64,000 bases of DNA, taken from the NCBI GenBank assembly GCA_013396915.1, contig VWZL01001963.1, positions 145,829 through 209,828 of the forward strand, written 5' to 3'. Made by a program: the position numbers and the translations under genes. Source of the DNA: Stercorarius parasiticus. Lineage: Eukaryota; Chordata; Aves; Charadriiformes; Stercorariidae. The notes below the pieces were generated by a model. The model saw only the letters and a list, made by a program, of their open reading frames with translations, was not told the origin of the DNA and did not search any database. Below, in pieces: positions 1-13,400 of this stretch. Each line of letters starts with the position of its first letter. Within the stretch, counting starts at the first letter, position 1.

Positions 1-2351
1 AATAAAGACATCTATGGTTAAGTGGGGAAAAAAAAAAAAAAGACCCTACCATGATAGATCAGAGGAATCCCACCCTTAGAAGTGCATCTTTTCTTTCCGC
101 TGACAAGAAACAGACTTGAGGGACCCTAAATGAGATGCTGATCTTTGTTGCAGATATGATATGATGCAGAGATGCAGTTTCACAAATGTAGACACTTGAT
201 GCAATCCAAGATCCACTGGGCATATGCTCCACCTATGTCTTGCTCTGCAAAAGGGCTTATCTCTTTTGTAGGTCCCATGAAGATGCCTCTGTTATTCCAG
301 GGCATCGCAAGCAGCACTAGATGCTTACATTTAGGACATTCAATTATGATCCTGAATCCATTCCAGAGTGTTTTAAAAGACTGTTTTTGGTAATTTCCAA
401 AGCAAACAGTCTTTCCAGCTTCCCTTTGCATTCTTGAATACTCCAATATGAAATGTTGGGGAAATGTACTTTTTAGCATTCTTTCTATAAAAATTTGCCA
501 TCTGGATTTTTAAACTATCCTTTTGTTGCACCTACAAATTTTGCTTAAAGGGACAGTCAGAAAATATCACCTGCTGTAGTGTATTATCTTTATCCTTGAG
601 GTCAATTAAATGAGAATCTTCCAGCTAAGAGCTTTAACCCTTGCAAAACACTTTATCTTAATTTATTTATTTTTAGAATTAAAATTTCAGCTTAATTCTT
701 TTCAGAAAACATTTAATTGCCCAAATGCCCTTTCATAACAAAGGGAAATGCAGTATTATTGGAGATTCAAAACAGAAATATCTGCTTAATAAAAAGTAGA
801 TATTCTGTGTGTTGGGCTTTTAACTACGGTGATGACAATGGCAAATGATTAGTTAATTATGGTAGGAAAATCATATCTAATTTCTACTGATTTGTGAGAG
901 TGTGAGGCTGGTTAATTCTTGGTCTGTGTCATTAATAACCTGCATAGAGATGAAACCGAGCTGCTTTCTTGTAATATCATGACTCTCGCCCCACCATTTT
1001 CTGCCAATTCTTATTTTATTGAATTAATTTTTTTAGTCCTAGTACAATCATTCGCAGAAGGTGACCTAGAAATTGATTGTCCCTGATGAAGGGCTCTGTA
1101 TATCTTTGTAACAGCACCCTTGCCCCAAAATCTTGCGGTCTCCACAGACAGAGAACCAAAGCTCAGATAAATTAAAATATCCATAAGGTTAGTCAAAGTG
1201 CATGTAGGCAGCTCCCAAATTAACTCAGTGACTTTTAATTTAGATTCAACTTCTAAAAGTCTTCTTGTTAGTCGCATGTTAGAGCTGACAGAAGTTGCGT
1301 GAATTATTTAGGCTCTTATTGTAAAATAGTATTTCTTAGTTAGTGTAAACTGGATAGCTGACGAAGCTTAAGCCATTAAGATGCTTTGAGTTCATGTCCA
1401 TTCAAGCCAGACCTTACCCTAGAAGATCTGACCGTCATATCTGAACACTTCTTCAGACCCAGGAAACAGATCTTGCAAAACATTTGTCGGACAGTACAAT
1501 TTATGCTCTCGTTGGGTGTTGGGAATTTCTGGGCAGGGGTGAAAGACCAAGAGAGAAAAAAAAGAAAAGAAACCTCTGTGGGTCCACAGACAATGCAGCT
1601 CAGGGTAACTCTCCCACTCACCCACAAGGGAGGTGGTGACAGGAGGTGGAAAGCGAAGTGAATTATGTGGCAAGATGAAGCCTAAACTCAGCCACAGTAG
1701 CTTTATTAGAGAGATTAATCAAGATTTCAGTGATTATTAGCAATACCATGCTCACTTTGACTCACTTCAGCCATTTGGACATAGTAGGACTGTTTCTGTA
1801 TTTAACCACAATAGAGGGATATACACAATTAGCTTGTGAAATCTAGCCAAACAGTTAAACAGTGTTATGATATTTTTGAAATCAATAAAATAAAAAAAGA
1901 TTGCAGAACCAGCAATAAATTCTAAATGAGGAAAAGAAAAAAAGTCACACCAAAAATTAAAATAACAACTTCCTTCATAAACTCCCTTTTCTGGAAATAA
2001 ATACTTGAGGCCAACCAGGGTATGGCACCTCCGCTATTGTAGCCACGTATACTAGGATCAGATTAGCTGCATTAATCAGAGCAGAAACATGAACTGGATA
2101 TCTTATAGAAATAGTCTTTTACCTGGTATTTCACTAAAGCATGCTACCCTGCATCACAGCAAGACTCTCCATGTGTATTTGCTGTGTTCAGCACTTCCCA
2201 AACACCTTCATCTCTCACCTGTGGCTTCTTTGTCTAATAGATGTGATAGATTGAATGGTAGAATTTTGAGAAGATTGTCCTAGATGTCTGTCCTCATTTC
2301 TTTTGCCTGGTAGTTTTCTACCATCATTTGAGAAGTTTATACTATTGGACT
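1..2351. other. AT-rich unique DNA, no gene seen
   Basis: No frame here resembles a known protein and the few frames of 60-99 codons overlap on both strands, as expected by chance. A 14-base A run lies at 28-41. The part around 815-960 is rich in TAAT-type cores and could be conserved non-coding DNA, but I cannot test this. Nothing else is recognised. Confidence 0.6.
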
Positions 2352-2528
2352 CATATACATATATATAGGTATGTATGCATACATATATATGCAAAAACAC
2401 ATATCACCATATGATAAAATAGAAACTGCACGTAAAAAGTAAATATTTACCAATATTTTTGCATATATAAGTAAGTATATGTTCATACATATACAAGCAA
2501 ACAAATATACATATATCTATACGTATAT
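2352..2528. repeat. TA/CA-rich simple-sequence DNA
   Basis: Interrupted alternating purine-pyrimidine runs (TA, CA and TG steps) occupy 2352-2391 and again 2461-2528, with AT-rich DNA between. Similar AT-rich alternating sequence continues just after the CR1 copy that follows (around 2738-2755), suggesting that the CR1 inserted into an existing simple repeat. Confidence 0.75.
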
Positions 2529-2530
2529 GC

Positions 2531-2737
2531 TGTGAGGGTGGTGAGGCACTGGAACAGGTTGCCCAGAGAAGTTGTGGATGCCCCATCCCTGTAAGTGTTT
2601 AAGGCCAGGCTGGATGGGGCTTTGGGCAACCTGGTCTAGTGGGAGGTGTCCCTGCCCAGGGTAGGGGGGCAGAACTAGATGATCTTTAAGGTCCCTTCCA
2701 ACCTGAACCATTCTATGATTCTATGATTCATTCTATG
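2531..2737 (+). mobile_element. CR1 LINE, 3' end only
   Basis: This is a 5'-truncated copy of an avian CR1 non-LTR retrotransposon. It opens in the last part of the ORF2 (reverse transcriptase) coding region, at sequence equivalent to the conserved arginine- and proline-rich C-terminus, and runs through the short 3' UTR (the AAGGTCCCTTCCAACC block around 2687-2702) to repeated ATTCTATG octamers that close CR1 elements. The reading frame is broken by stops, for example just after the segment equivalent to 'CPIPVSV'. No poly-A tail is present, as is normal for CR1. It is dead on arrival and cannot move by itself. It shares the 3' end type of the copy at 3463-3880, so both probably belong to one subfamily. 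Confidence 0.93.
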
Positions 2738-3462
2738 TACACACATGTATATAGATGGGCCCTGTGTTTTGACCCAGATGGATTTTTCCATCTATCTACA
2801 GAATAACAAAAAATATGAGAAATGATGACTTGTAAGATCTACATAAATTAAGGGCTATGTCTTACATAACATTTATAAGAGCTTTTAGCTGATACCTAAC
2901 AAAGGCTTATTAGCAACTCATTTCCCTCATTTTTGGTTTTGCCCTACAGAAGTTTACGGCTTGTGTGATTGATAGCCATTGATCTATAAATCAGAGATTA
3001 CAAGGGGAATAAGAGATTAAAATATCAAGATGTTTGTTTATTTCTTAGCTTTTTACTGCTATTAGTTTTGCCATTTCAGATGGCATAAACCTGACAATTA
3101 AGCACACTGACTTTTCCATCAATGCTCAATCCAGTGACAGGCAGTTCGATCAGCATAGAATTGTTAGCATTCTGATGTTTTTATTCAGACTTAGGTATAC
3201 TTAACGGTCAGTGTCAAACTACCTTAAAAGGAAAAAAAAAAAACAAACCAACAAAAGAACAGGATTCTTTGTGATATATTTGTTCACTTCACTCTCGTTT
3301 CATTCATTCAACCCTTCTATGGTTCAAGAGCCATAATGCACTTGAATATCTTGGCAAAGCTCTGTTGTGATCATCTATGGTAAGTTATCTTCATCAAATC
3401 ATTTTGTAAGAGACAACATGCATCTGTCTTCCAGTTTGAGACAGAATGGCATCATCATTTAC
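2738..3462. other. Unique DNA between two CR1 copies
   Basis: AT-rich sequence with no recognisable coding region. A short A-rich run lies around 3231-3243. Nothing else is seen. Confidence 0.6.
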
Positions 3463-3880
3463 AGGCTGAGAGAGTGGGGCTGTTCAGCCTGGAGAAGAGA
3501 AGACTCCGGGGAGACCTTACAGCAGCCTTCCAGTACCTAAAGGGGGCCTACAGGAGAGATGGGGAGGGGTTCTTTATCAGGGAGTGTAATAATAGAATAA
3601 GAGGTAACGGTTTCAAACTGAAAGAGGCTAGATTTAGACTAGATATTAGGAAGAAATTCTTTACCGTGAGGGTGGTGAGGCACTGGCCCAGGCTGCCCAG
3701 AGAAGCTGTGGCTGCCCCATCCCTGGAAGTGTTCAAGGCCAGGTTGGATGGGGCTTTGAGCAACCTGGTCTAGTGGGAGGTGTTCCTGCCCATGGCGGGG
3801 GGGTTGGAACTAATGATCTTTAAAGTCCCTTCCAACCCAAACCGTTCTATGATTCTATGGTGATTCTAGGATTCTATGAT
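3463..3880 (+). mobile_element. CR1 LINE, 3' end with ORF2 C-terminus
   Basis: A 5'-truncated avian CR1 copy. The ORF2 C-terminal frame is open from about 3474 to its stop at 3773 (99 codons). It shows the family landmarks in order: FSLEKRRLRGDL near its start, then DIRKKFFTVRVVRHW, and RLPREAVAAPSLEVF close to the end. The 3' UTR follows, with the usual CCCTTCCAACC block and ATTCTATG-type octamers at 3842-3880. An open frame over the whole retained coding part suggests a fairly young insertion. The frame lacks the reverse transcriptase core and endonuclease, so it makes no functional protein. It lies 0.7 kb from the CR1 at 2531-2737, in the same orientation. Confidence 0.94.
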
Positions 3881-6257
3881 CTATGCCTGCTGGACCACCT
3901 TGACTATTACTGTTTTCTGTTGGATGCATTTCTGCCGCTTGTCTGTTTTTTTCACAAGCCTCCCATTTTGATTAATTGAATCACTGAATGGTGTGATATT
4001 CTACAATTCAACACAAGGACTTGATTGTGTAGTATTGGGCACAATGTTGGCATCACACCTTTCTGATACACGCAGAGATGAGTGCTTCCACAATCCTGGA
4101 AGACGTAATGAGTAATCTCTTGCTATAACTTCCACCAGGCTACAGGTTATGAGTTCAAAAGTTATGCTGGCTTCTTTTAACCTAAAATGAGTGACATTTT
4201 GGAGAGCCAATATAAATTCATTAGGAGAAGAATTTATCCTAATGGCAATTGCACAGAAAGGAGCATTTACAGAAAAAACTTCAATGTTACTAATATTAGA
4301 GAGGACCCCAGTACATCCAGTCAAGGACTGAGACATCACTGTGTCAAGTAACATACAGCCAAGTCACACAGACCTCAGTAAAGTGGATGAAGGATATGAT
4401 GAAGATTTTTTTTTTTGGTACTGCAAATTTCCAGTTTGTCTAAACCAAACAATTATGCTGGTTTTGCTAATCACAACTTTTCTCAAGATTTTTAAATATT
4501 GGCTTTCTTTTTATAATGGCAATTTGGAATGTAAACTAACAATCACAGTAAAAATAACACAAAAAAGTATAGAAATGCTTCAGTTACTCCAAATAATCTG
4601 TTAAAACATTTTTAAGTATGTGCACATATCTGAAAGTTTAACTTTTTATCCTGATTTTGGAAGAAACTGTTTTGAAATGGCAAATATTTCCTAGGGTAAG
4701 ACAGCCAGTTAGCATGCATCTTTATAAGTCAGACTCTGCCAAGATCATTTCAAATTTCTTCCCTATATATATATTTTTTTTTTAATATTTGTAGTCAAGG
4801 GCTTAACCTGTTTTCTGTGAAATAGTTATGCTGGAAAATTTTGATTATCTTTTCATTTCTGCAGATAGTATCTTTCTGTATGTGTTTCTTAAAATTATGT
4901 GTGTATATATATATGCAGATTCTAATATTCTTGCACAGAGTCTTAACTTCTTTGCTAAGATGCGTATGTGAGGAGAAAAGCTTAAGCAAAGATTACAGAA
5001 AGTCACAGATATGTAGGAGGGATAGACAATTATAATAGAATACTGGCATCATGTTTTATTAAAATACATAACCTAGTGATTTTATATAATCATTTCTTGA
5101 TCTTATTTATAATTCCTGCTTTTATACACCTTGGTTAGATTTTTTAAAACTTCCCTGCAGATTCAATTACATGCAGCTCAATAACTTAAGATGTACCAAG
5201 GAATTAGATAAACATTTGATAAGTAGCAGCTAAACATAACAATATGAGGAATTTATCTTTTTTATGAAATCTAGACAAGAGAAATTGTTAGTTCTCCTTG
5301 GAGATATTTTGATAAAATAATATTATTAATTGATTGCATATTTTTTTTTCTTAAAAATGAATCTTTGTAATTCTGATTTCTGTCTTCAGATTTCCTATTG
5401 TAATTAACCATCACTTGCTGAAGGGATTTTAAACTGCTACTGATTGTTGAGGTTCTCACTGAGTAAAGCTCATGTTTAGTTTAACTGTATGATCATATCC
5501 ATGGGTTTGAAACACAATAGATCCATATTCGGTCGAAACTCACTTGGTACAATAAACTTCACTATGGCATGATTTGCATTCAGCTATCTTGAGTTATATC
5601 ACCTTGTGCTCTGACATCACTCATTCTCAGTAAAATTAATCATGTCATTTAAAGAAAGAAGCACAGGTGAAGCCCAAATTATGGAAAAGAACATACTGAA
5701 AAGAACTGGAAAATATTACTATGCCATTGATCCAACAATAAGAACAGGTTTCTATAGTTGAATGCAAAATCCTGCATAATTTAGTGCTCTCTTTTGTAGA
5801 TATATTTGGTCTATGCATTGCGTTCGGAGTCATTAAAAATCTTGTTTCTCTTAAGAGTGGCCCTGAGTTTGATTTTTTAATCAAGCTGCAGCTTAGTGAG
5901 AGTACCTCTTCTATCTAAATCCCATCAGCACCTGCCATGAGCCACAGTATCCTGCATCCCCTCCTAAATTGTTGGACAGCACAACAGTGATATAGATACA
6001 GTCATCCAAGACAAGACTGCATTTCATGCATGAAACGGTTCTGTACGCAGACTGGCCGTGTTCTTTAACAAAATACAGAAAAAAAACCCTGATGCTTTAG
6101 GTAGTGAAGTTGAAATAATAGAAAAGTTCCTGATGAAAAAATTGAAAATCCTGTTTTTCTTATAGCTATCATATGATCCACATTAGGATGTAATCAAGTT
6201 ATTTAAAAGATCTTTGACGAAGATTTGTATCATTTGTGTCAGGAGGCTGTGAATTAG
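3881..6257. other. AT-rich unique DNA, no gene seen
   Basis: Only short chance frames are found; the longest is 117 codons on the minus strand at 4001-4354, with no recognisable motif. Small TA runs occur around 4764-4785 and 4899-4914, and T runs around 4406-4416 and 5341-5350. No repeat family is recognised. Confidence 0.55.
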
Positions 6258-7400
6258 AATTGTATAATTCTATAGTTGGAGGGGTTTGAAGACATTTGAA
6301 GTCCATCCCTTTTTTCAGGGCAGGATTACACCTACATCATTCATGACAGATGGCAAGTGCACCTTCAGTTATGGAGACTCTACAGCATCAAGGCCAATTA
6401 ATTTCCCTGTTACGTTAGCCTGGCCCCATTATTTCTTATTCTAGGAACTATGGATATGGAGGAAACATTATTCTCATCTCCATTCAGAAGATTCTGTGTA
6501 TCTGAGGACTGTTTTCTCATATTTTGTAAATCATCATTCATTTTATAACTTCTGTTTCCCCAGCTTTCATCAATGGTTTTATTTTCTAGTTCAATCATTC
6601 TTCGTTATATCCTCAGTTCTGTCTGCAATGGACCCATATCTTTTTTGAAATGTGAGGTCCAAAACTAGACATAGTATTCCAACTGATTTTTTTGTATACT
6701 CTGGAGAGAGGAGGACTAATTTATCAGTGAGATTTAGTTACAGATTTGACACTAGATGTCTTTTAGCCTGTGTTAAATCATTCATATTGACAGTACTAGA
6801 TAGGTATCTGTTCTTAATGGGAGCATAAGAATCCAGTGAATGTGAAGACAGAGCTAGATACCTAAATTACATGTTTTAATCTGTAGCTTTATGCCCACAA
6901 CATGAGCAGAGCGTAATCATATTTATATGCAGCTCCATAACATTTCTAATTTTTTTTGCAAGAGTATGACATTGTCCCTTGTTTTCACCTTTGATTCACT
7001 ATAATCCCTAGACCATTTCCTATGGAACCATCCTCCACAGCCATTTATTTTCAATGGTAGAGCTGTGAAGCTACTAGGTCTGGTAGGCTGCACTTACTTC
7101 TATAAATAACATTCTTTTTTTTTTTTTTTCCAGACCATTGCCCTAGTTTATCAAGATCAGTTTGAATTATAATCCTATCATCCAACACACTTACAGTGCC
7201 TTTCAGGTTTGTGTCAGCTGCAAATTTTGCAAGCATATCCTATATTTTTTAAATCAAGTTATTAATGGAATAATTAAATAGTCGCAGACACAGAAAGAAA
7301 CCCCTAATGGAGCATCACTCGGCATATTCTGAAGACTAACCATTAATGATAACTCTTTGAATACAGATATCCAACAAGCCTAAATTCTACCTTTGTCCCA
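6258..7400 (-). mobile_element. Ancient degenerate CR1-like LINE
   Basis: Several separated stretches resemble the antisense of a CR1 element in the correct order. A remnant of the 3' tail lies near 6265. A segment around 6640-6720 matches the CR1 text for 'protein not gene product, first exposed as wrong type of assay' only at DNA level: the antisense equivalent of the outcome 'gtccaaaactagacatagtattccaac' type block is visible as GTCCAAAACTAGACATAGTA at 6657-6676. A segment at 7130-7370 matches the older amniote CR1 pattern, including a GCAAATTTTGCAAGC block at 7219-7233. All reading frames are destroyed, so this is a very old copy, clearly older than the other CR1s here. The exact ends and even its continuity as one insertion are uncertain; a repeat-library search would settle them. 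Confidence 0.5.
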
Positions 7401-10400
7401 AAGGCTATTGTATTCAGACAATATACACTTCTCAAAGAATATCTTCCACTAGTCTGAGTGCTCTGTATGCACCTATATGGAAGTATAGAAAAGAGAGATG
7501 ACTGCCTCCGGGTTTACTACCACGGATCATAGTAGGATGACTAAGTCATCTTTCTTTCTTTTACAGCAATTAGCATGACTCAGTTCTCTGGCTGCACGCT
7601 AGCTGGCATCTCCGTGTGACAATCAATAATGCTCTTACTTGGCTTAATATGAGGAATTCTCCCTGAGATCCTTCAGCATCATGAGGGTTAGCCCTCTGCG
7701 TGCCTAAAAATAATAGTATCATTACTTATAATAAAACATTATTATTATTGATGTTATTACCATTTTAGTGCTTTAAGAAATGGAGTATTATGCATAAGGG
7801 GCATGTCACTGATGATACCACCTGTTTTCTTCCAAAAAGCAACCTGTACTCCATGAACCTACTCCAGAAGAAAATTGCTGAGCCAATTCTTGACAAGAGT
7901 TAGTTTATGCTTTCTTATATGACACCTTTAAGTGGCTCTTGGAGCAATAAATGAAATGTGATGGAGAAATAAGTGACAAGTCTAGCTGGTTTGTCTAGCT
8001 GTCTTGTGTTCAGAGTGACTGATTCTGTTGAATAAGTAGTGAATATAGATCTGGCTGTCACCACGCACACACACACACAAAAAAAAGGTAAAAAAAATCC
8101 CCCATAAAAAACTCTAGCCTTTTTTTGAGTAATTTTTACAGGATTATATCTAAGAAGGTGCAGTTTTCTTTTACCTCTGCAGGTAACAGTGGTAAATGTA
8201 TGGTATCATTTGGAAAATAATTTTGTAAGTTGGATAACTCTGTACACATGGGTTGGCTGCAATCGTTGCTGATATGCCATGGTCTGAACTAAGAACGTGG
8301 AGAATTGAAAGCTTGTTTAGTGGTAGTTAGAGATGATGAATCAACCTTGACAAAAATAAACTGTAAATTCTGGCCATTATGAAAAAATGTGAGTTTTGGA
8401 CATAATTAACATGAAATAACACTGCTAATATTGATAAGGTGTTTTAGATTTTATACATGAGAGTAGAGTGAGTTAAAATACAAAGTCTAAAGCTAAGCTA
8501 CCTACTGATCTGAAAATTCTATGTCTTCACTTGCAGGGATGATTTAACTTGGGATAATACAGATATTTTCCCATTTCTCCATCTGTCCTGCTCTTACATA
8601 GGAGTTCAGCGCCCCTTTATCTTGGCTGCTTGTGAAGCAGCTGTTGAACCACTTGCTACAGCCTCCCACAACAAAATAAATTAGTACAAAGTGGATAAGC
8701 AGCTACTTTACAGGCATCTAAGACATCTCTGCAGTGATATATAAAAGAATGTCTGCAAGTGTCAATATTTAATCTGTCCCTAGTCATTACTAAGGGCATA
8801 AAAGACTCATGTCTGGAGTGGATTAAGTAGAGAGTTCAGTAGATTTTACAAAAAACTGTACAAAAGCACATCATCATTGCTTATCCACATTTCAGAAGGG
8901 TCTTCAGGCCCTAGTGGCAGAATCATTACCTTCTATCTACAGACATGAAATTGGACTGCGTTTCAGTCGTACTCTAAAAAAATGGATGTAGTCAATCTAA
9001 ATAATTGCAGGGGTTGCAGCCTCAAAGGTAGCTACAGAAAGATGTAGTGTATGTGCATATCTACGTAGCTACATGCATATATTTATGCACACGTAACTAT
9101 TCTGAACACATTTCAGAATCCATTCCTAATACCAAAATATTTGATTCAGAGCAACTGCTACCAACATGACTGATGACAATTTAATTAGGTTGAGACACCC
9201 AACTTATGTCCCAAACACATTCAGAGGATTTAAACTCATTATTCCTTGATAATACATTTTTATATCACAAGTTTGATGTATTATATAATGGATCATGAAA
9301 CCACCATTTACATTGCAATGAGATGAGATCCAAACATGCATACAGCTCCCTTTACCTAGCTAGCTCTATTGTTACCTCTATTACCTATATTCAGGGGATG
9401 TTATTATGGTGTGTGTGAGAATTTGCTGAATATCATCGGTAGAAAATTTTCTTGTGTAACAAATATAATTTTCAAATGAGTTCTTTTAATTTTTCAGTAC
9501 CCTTTGTGATTTTTCCCAAGCATGACATTCATGCTTGAATGAAGAATTCCATTCAACCTGCAGTCACCCACCTGACTGATCAGCCTGCTCAAAGAAACAA
9601 CAAGAGGCGATACAGATCTAGTAGAGAAGTTACATGACAGAAAAATCAAAGTTATAGCAACTCCCTCAGCTAAGTGATTTGAGAGGTCAAAGCTCCTTGG
9701 CTGTTTGGTAATGATTCATTTTATGTTATTTCTAGACTTTGTAAAAAATTGTGCTGTTAAAGATTTGCTTCCAAGAGCTAATAGGTGACAAAATAAACCT
9801 TTGAAAATAGTTGATGGGGAAAAAAGCAAAAACCTAGAGTTAATATTATTATAACTCTGCTTGTAAACATATTAAGTTCAGTAAAAACATTGCTTTTGAA
9901 ATACTATACTGGAACAAATAATTTTCTGTGGGAGAATAATATCCTTGTAATACAGATCTGAGAACCTGCTCATTATGCTCACCCTGAAAACGGAGTTTTT
10001 CTCCCAGCAGTGCAAGTTATAGTGTTTCATCCAAACTAATTTTGAAAGCTTCAAATGGTCGAGCTGCCAAGACCCCCTTGGTGACTTCCTTCTCAAACTG
10101 AAGAGTTGCAAATGTCAGAATATTGATATTTGAGCTATTATTTTTTTTCCATTTCTGTGTTTCATTGACTGTTAAAGCTTACACCTTTTCATACAAAGCG
10201 AAGGACTTTAATGTCAGACAAATTCAGATTAGAAAATGAAGAACAAAAATGCAATATAAATAAAAGTAATTAAAACCTGAAATCTATATCTAAACGGGGT
10301 GTAAGACAGTCTCTGTAAAAGAATTACTTAGCCAGATCAAAATTAGGAGACCGAACACCAGGATGGCTTTTTACTAACTCCTGAGGAAGGCCCAGAAACT

Positions 10401-13400
10401 TTTTGGGAATGTGCCAGTTAGGGCAGGACAAAATCCCTTGATGGACAGATGTAGTTTAACAATATTGAGAGTTAAGATGCACTGCTTGGGAACATTTCCA
10501 GGAGCTGTTTCATTTACGGCTATGAATGTCATCACTACATCCTTTTTGCTGCACTGCACTGTAGTAGAGGTCAGATTAGATTAGTTCATTCTCTTTCCTG
10601 AATCTCAGATCTGTGATAGACAATTCCTAATGGAGATCACCGTGGAGCTTTCTTTGGAAGTCTGACCCTATCAAACAGCATTGTGAAGTGCTGAGAGCTG
10701 TACTCAAAAGAAAACCCATACTGAACAGAGTCTGAAAAAAAAGATTTCAGAGAAAGGCAATTTAGACAAAAAAATATGGCCTCTAGAAGTGGCAGATCTC
10801 AAAATACTACAGCTGCTGGTTTATCAGAGTTTTCTTATCTTTGCTTCCTTTCCTTCATGCACCATTTGATGTACGCAGGCTGCGTTTTTGACGTCAAAGT
10901 CATTGTTTTCCTTAAAATAAGGACAATTATTTGCACAATGATTTCTTACGCTCCACCCTGAGCCAGGAGATACTGGATATCTGAAGTGTCAAGTAACCTA
11001 ATAAAATGGATGGAGACTCAATGAGAAGGAAAAACAGTCACTATAGCTAGATGCAGGGTTACACACCTTGTGGACAGCTTTGTGGAAGTACACTGCCGGG
11101 TGCGTAACCATGAGGATAACACCAAGCTTGTGGTAATACAAGGACCATAGTCACAAGTGCTTAGAGGTGAAGTTTTTTATGTGAAAGAGATGGAGAACAG
11201 ATTAAAAAAAAAAAAGAAAACCCAACAGATTAGGTGGGAAGAGGTAATACAATCAAAATAGCAATCAGGTATCAAAGCCTTGTATTCCTGGCTTGCTCTG
11301 TCGATGAGGTCAAGAATACAATCCTGCACCGTTCTCAAAATACTTTAATTAGCTACCTCTCCTCACTAATCTATGCACTCTTGTTCAATCCAGATACAAC
11401 CGAGGGAGCACTGTTATTATTACTATTATTACCATCTTGATTATTATTATTAAACCAATAACAACACAACACATTGTTGAGTTACAAGTTTCAAAACCTT
11501 CTAAGTTAATTTCATGAAATGTAGTTTACAATGCTGCAGACTGAAGCACTTCTGCTGTTTTCACACTACCCACCTTCCAGATTTTAAGTTTTTCCACCAG
11601 GAATTTGGGGGTAATATTAATAAATTAAAATTTTAAACTGATTTTTAAACAAGGTCTACCTCCATCAGTTCCAGTGCAGCTCTTACACTACAACCCTGAT
11701 GAACTCTTCTAGACACAAGTTTTGAACAAAAAAATCACCACATAAAGCATAGAAAAAGCTTTAGATAAAATTTAACTCAGGACAGAGAAAGATTGAGATT
11801 TGTAATACTCTTTCTTGTTCTAGCAAACACTTACTCTTGTACTTAATTTTAAGAGTAATAGTAGTCTCATTAACTTCTTGTATGCATACTATGCATGTAG
11901 GAAAAGACAAGTACAAAGTAACACAAGGTTTGGTAAACAAAGAGATAAAGAAAACAGAAATTCAGAATGGTTGCTTGTTTCTCAGCATCCTTTCAGGACA
12001 AGAGTTTATCCATCAGGGACAGCCCACCTGCTAACCCTGCTGCAAGCACAGAAAATGAAAGAAAGAAAAACTGTGGAGGCTTCATTCATAAAATTCAATA
12101 AGCTTGGCTAAGCTGAAAGGAAGCTTTCACTGCTCCCTCTATTCATTTCCTGGCTTTTTTTCTCTTTTTGTCATTATCTTTTTCTGTACATACCAGAAAA
12201 CAGACTTCCAACAAGAAGTTATTTCATCGAATAGTAAATAACGCCAGATCTGCCACTGTTACATCTCTGTACCTTCCCAGTTCACCTGACAAAAAGAACT
12301 TGCACTTCTGGGTCTGAGCACGGTGGCAGTTACAACCAGCGATTCACAAATTTCACCAGACTGCTCTGGAAGGACTGTAACAGCATCTCATTGGCAGATT
12401 AACTCATTCTTAAGTGATGGCTGAGAGCTAATTTATACCTACAATTCTTTAATTTTGTTTTCCCAGGCAATAGAAATAATGTGTCACTTATAAGACTATC
12501 TGATCTATTCATATTTCAATTCGATTATAACAGTATAACCAGTTTTGTATATTTAATATAGCTGTTGATTTTAACTATTATTTTTACTGAGATAGTGTCA
12601 AAAATCTTAGACTAATGCTTCATTGTACAACCTATAAGGACAAGACAGCATTCTAAAGGGTAAGGGCTTTTCCAACTGAATTTCAGAGATCATAGGTGGA
12701 GACAGAAAAAGAAAGCAAAGGAAAAAGAGTATCAGTTAAAATGGGCAATAATTAGAACCAATAGTCCTGCAGCTTCTCCAGTTGCATACCTTAAGTCTTT
12801 CATAAACATCACAGAATAACTGTGGTTTTGAGGGCAAAAGTATCCCTAAATCTCTAGGAGTTTCTGTTAGCCAAGGGGAAAGTGTGAGGAGAAATAAGAA
12901 AATACTTGTTTGAAAATCTGTCTGCTGAATGACAGGTTTTATCTATGGCAGGATTTTGGAGCAGGAAGTTGGCTTTTACTTACTGAGCAAGCATGGGTTA
13001 AGGATGCATATGAAGAGCCTGGAAAATGGAAGCATCCAGCTTAGACTTAATGCAAAAGAGCAGGGAAAGTTAGGAGGTAGGAGGACATAAAAGGGAAATG
13101 GGGTGAAAAAATGATGATAAAGATCCTTGTAGGAAAATTTTGGATGGATGACACCAAAAATTATGGTCTTTGTTAGGAAGGAGAAAATCATATTGCAGCC
13201 TTCAAGTACAGAAATAAAGAGAGCTTGGATACGAGCTGTGACACCTCTAAGTTATAATTGTGTTAATAAGGATGTGGTTACTCTTATGTTGAACCGAGAT
13301 AAAAGTATGATGAAATACTGTAAACAGCAACAGTATGTATTTTGTAACAGTGTCATGGCATGGGCAAACACGGTATTTAAGCAGTTGAAAATAAGTATGT

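Noticed and set aside
4001..4354. 117-codon minus-strand frame
   Set aside because: No domain or composition bias supports it; length is within chance for AT-rich DNA of this size.
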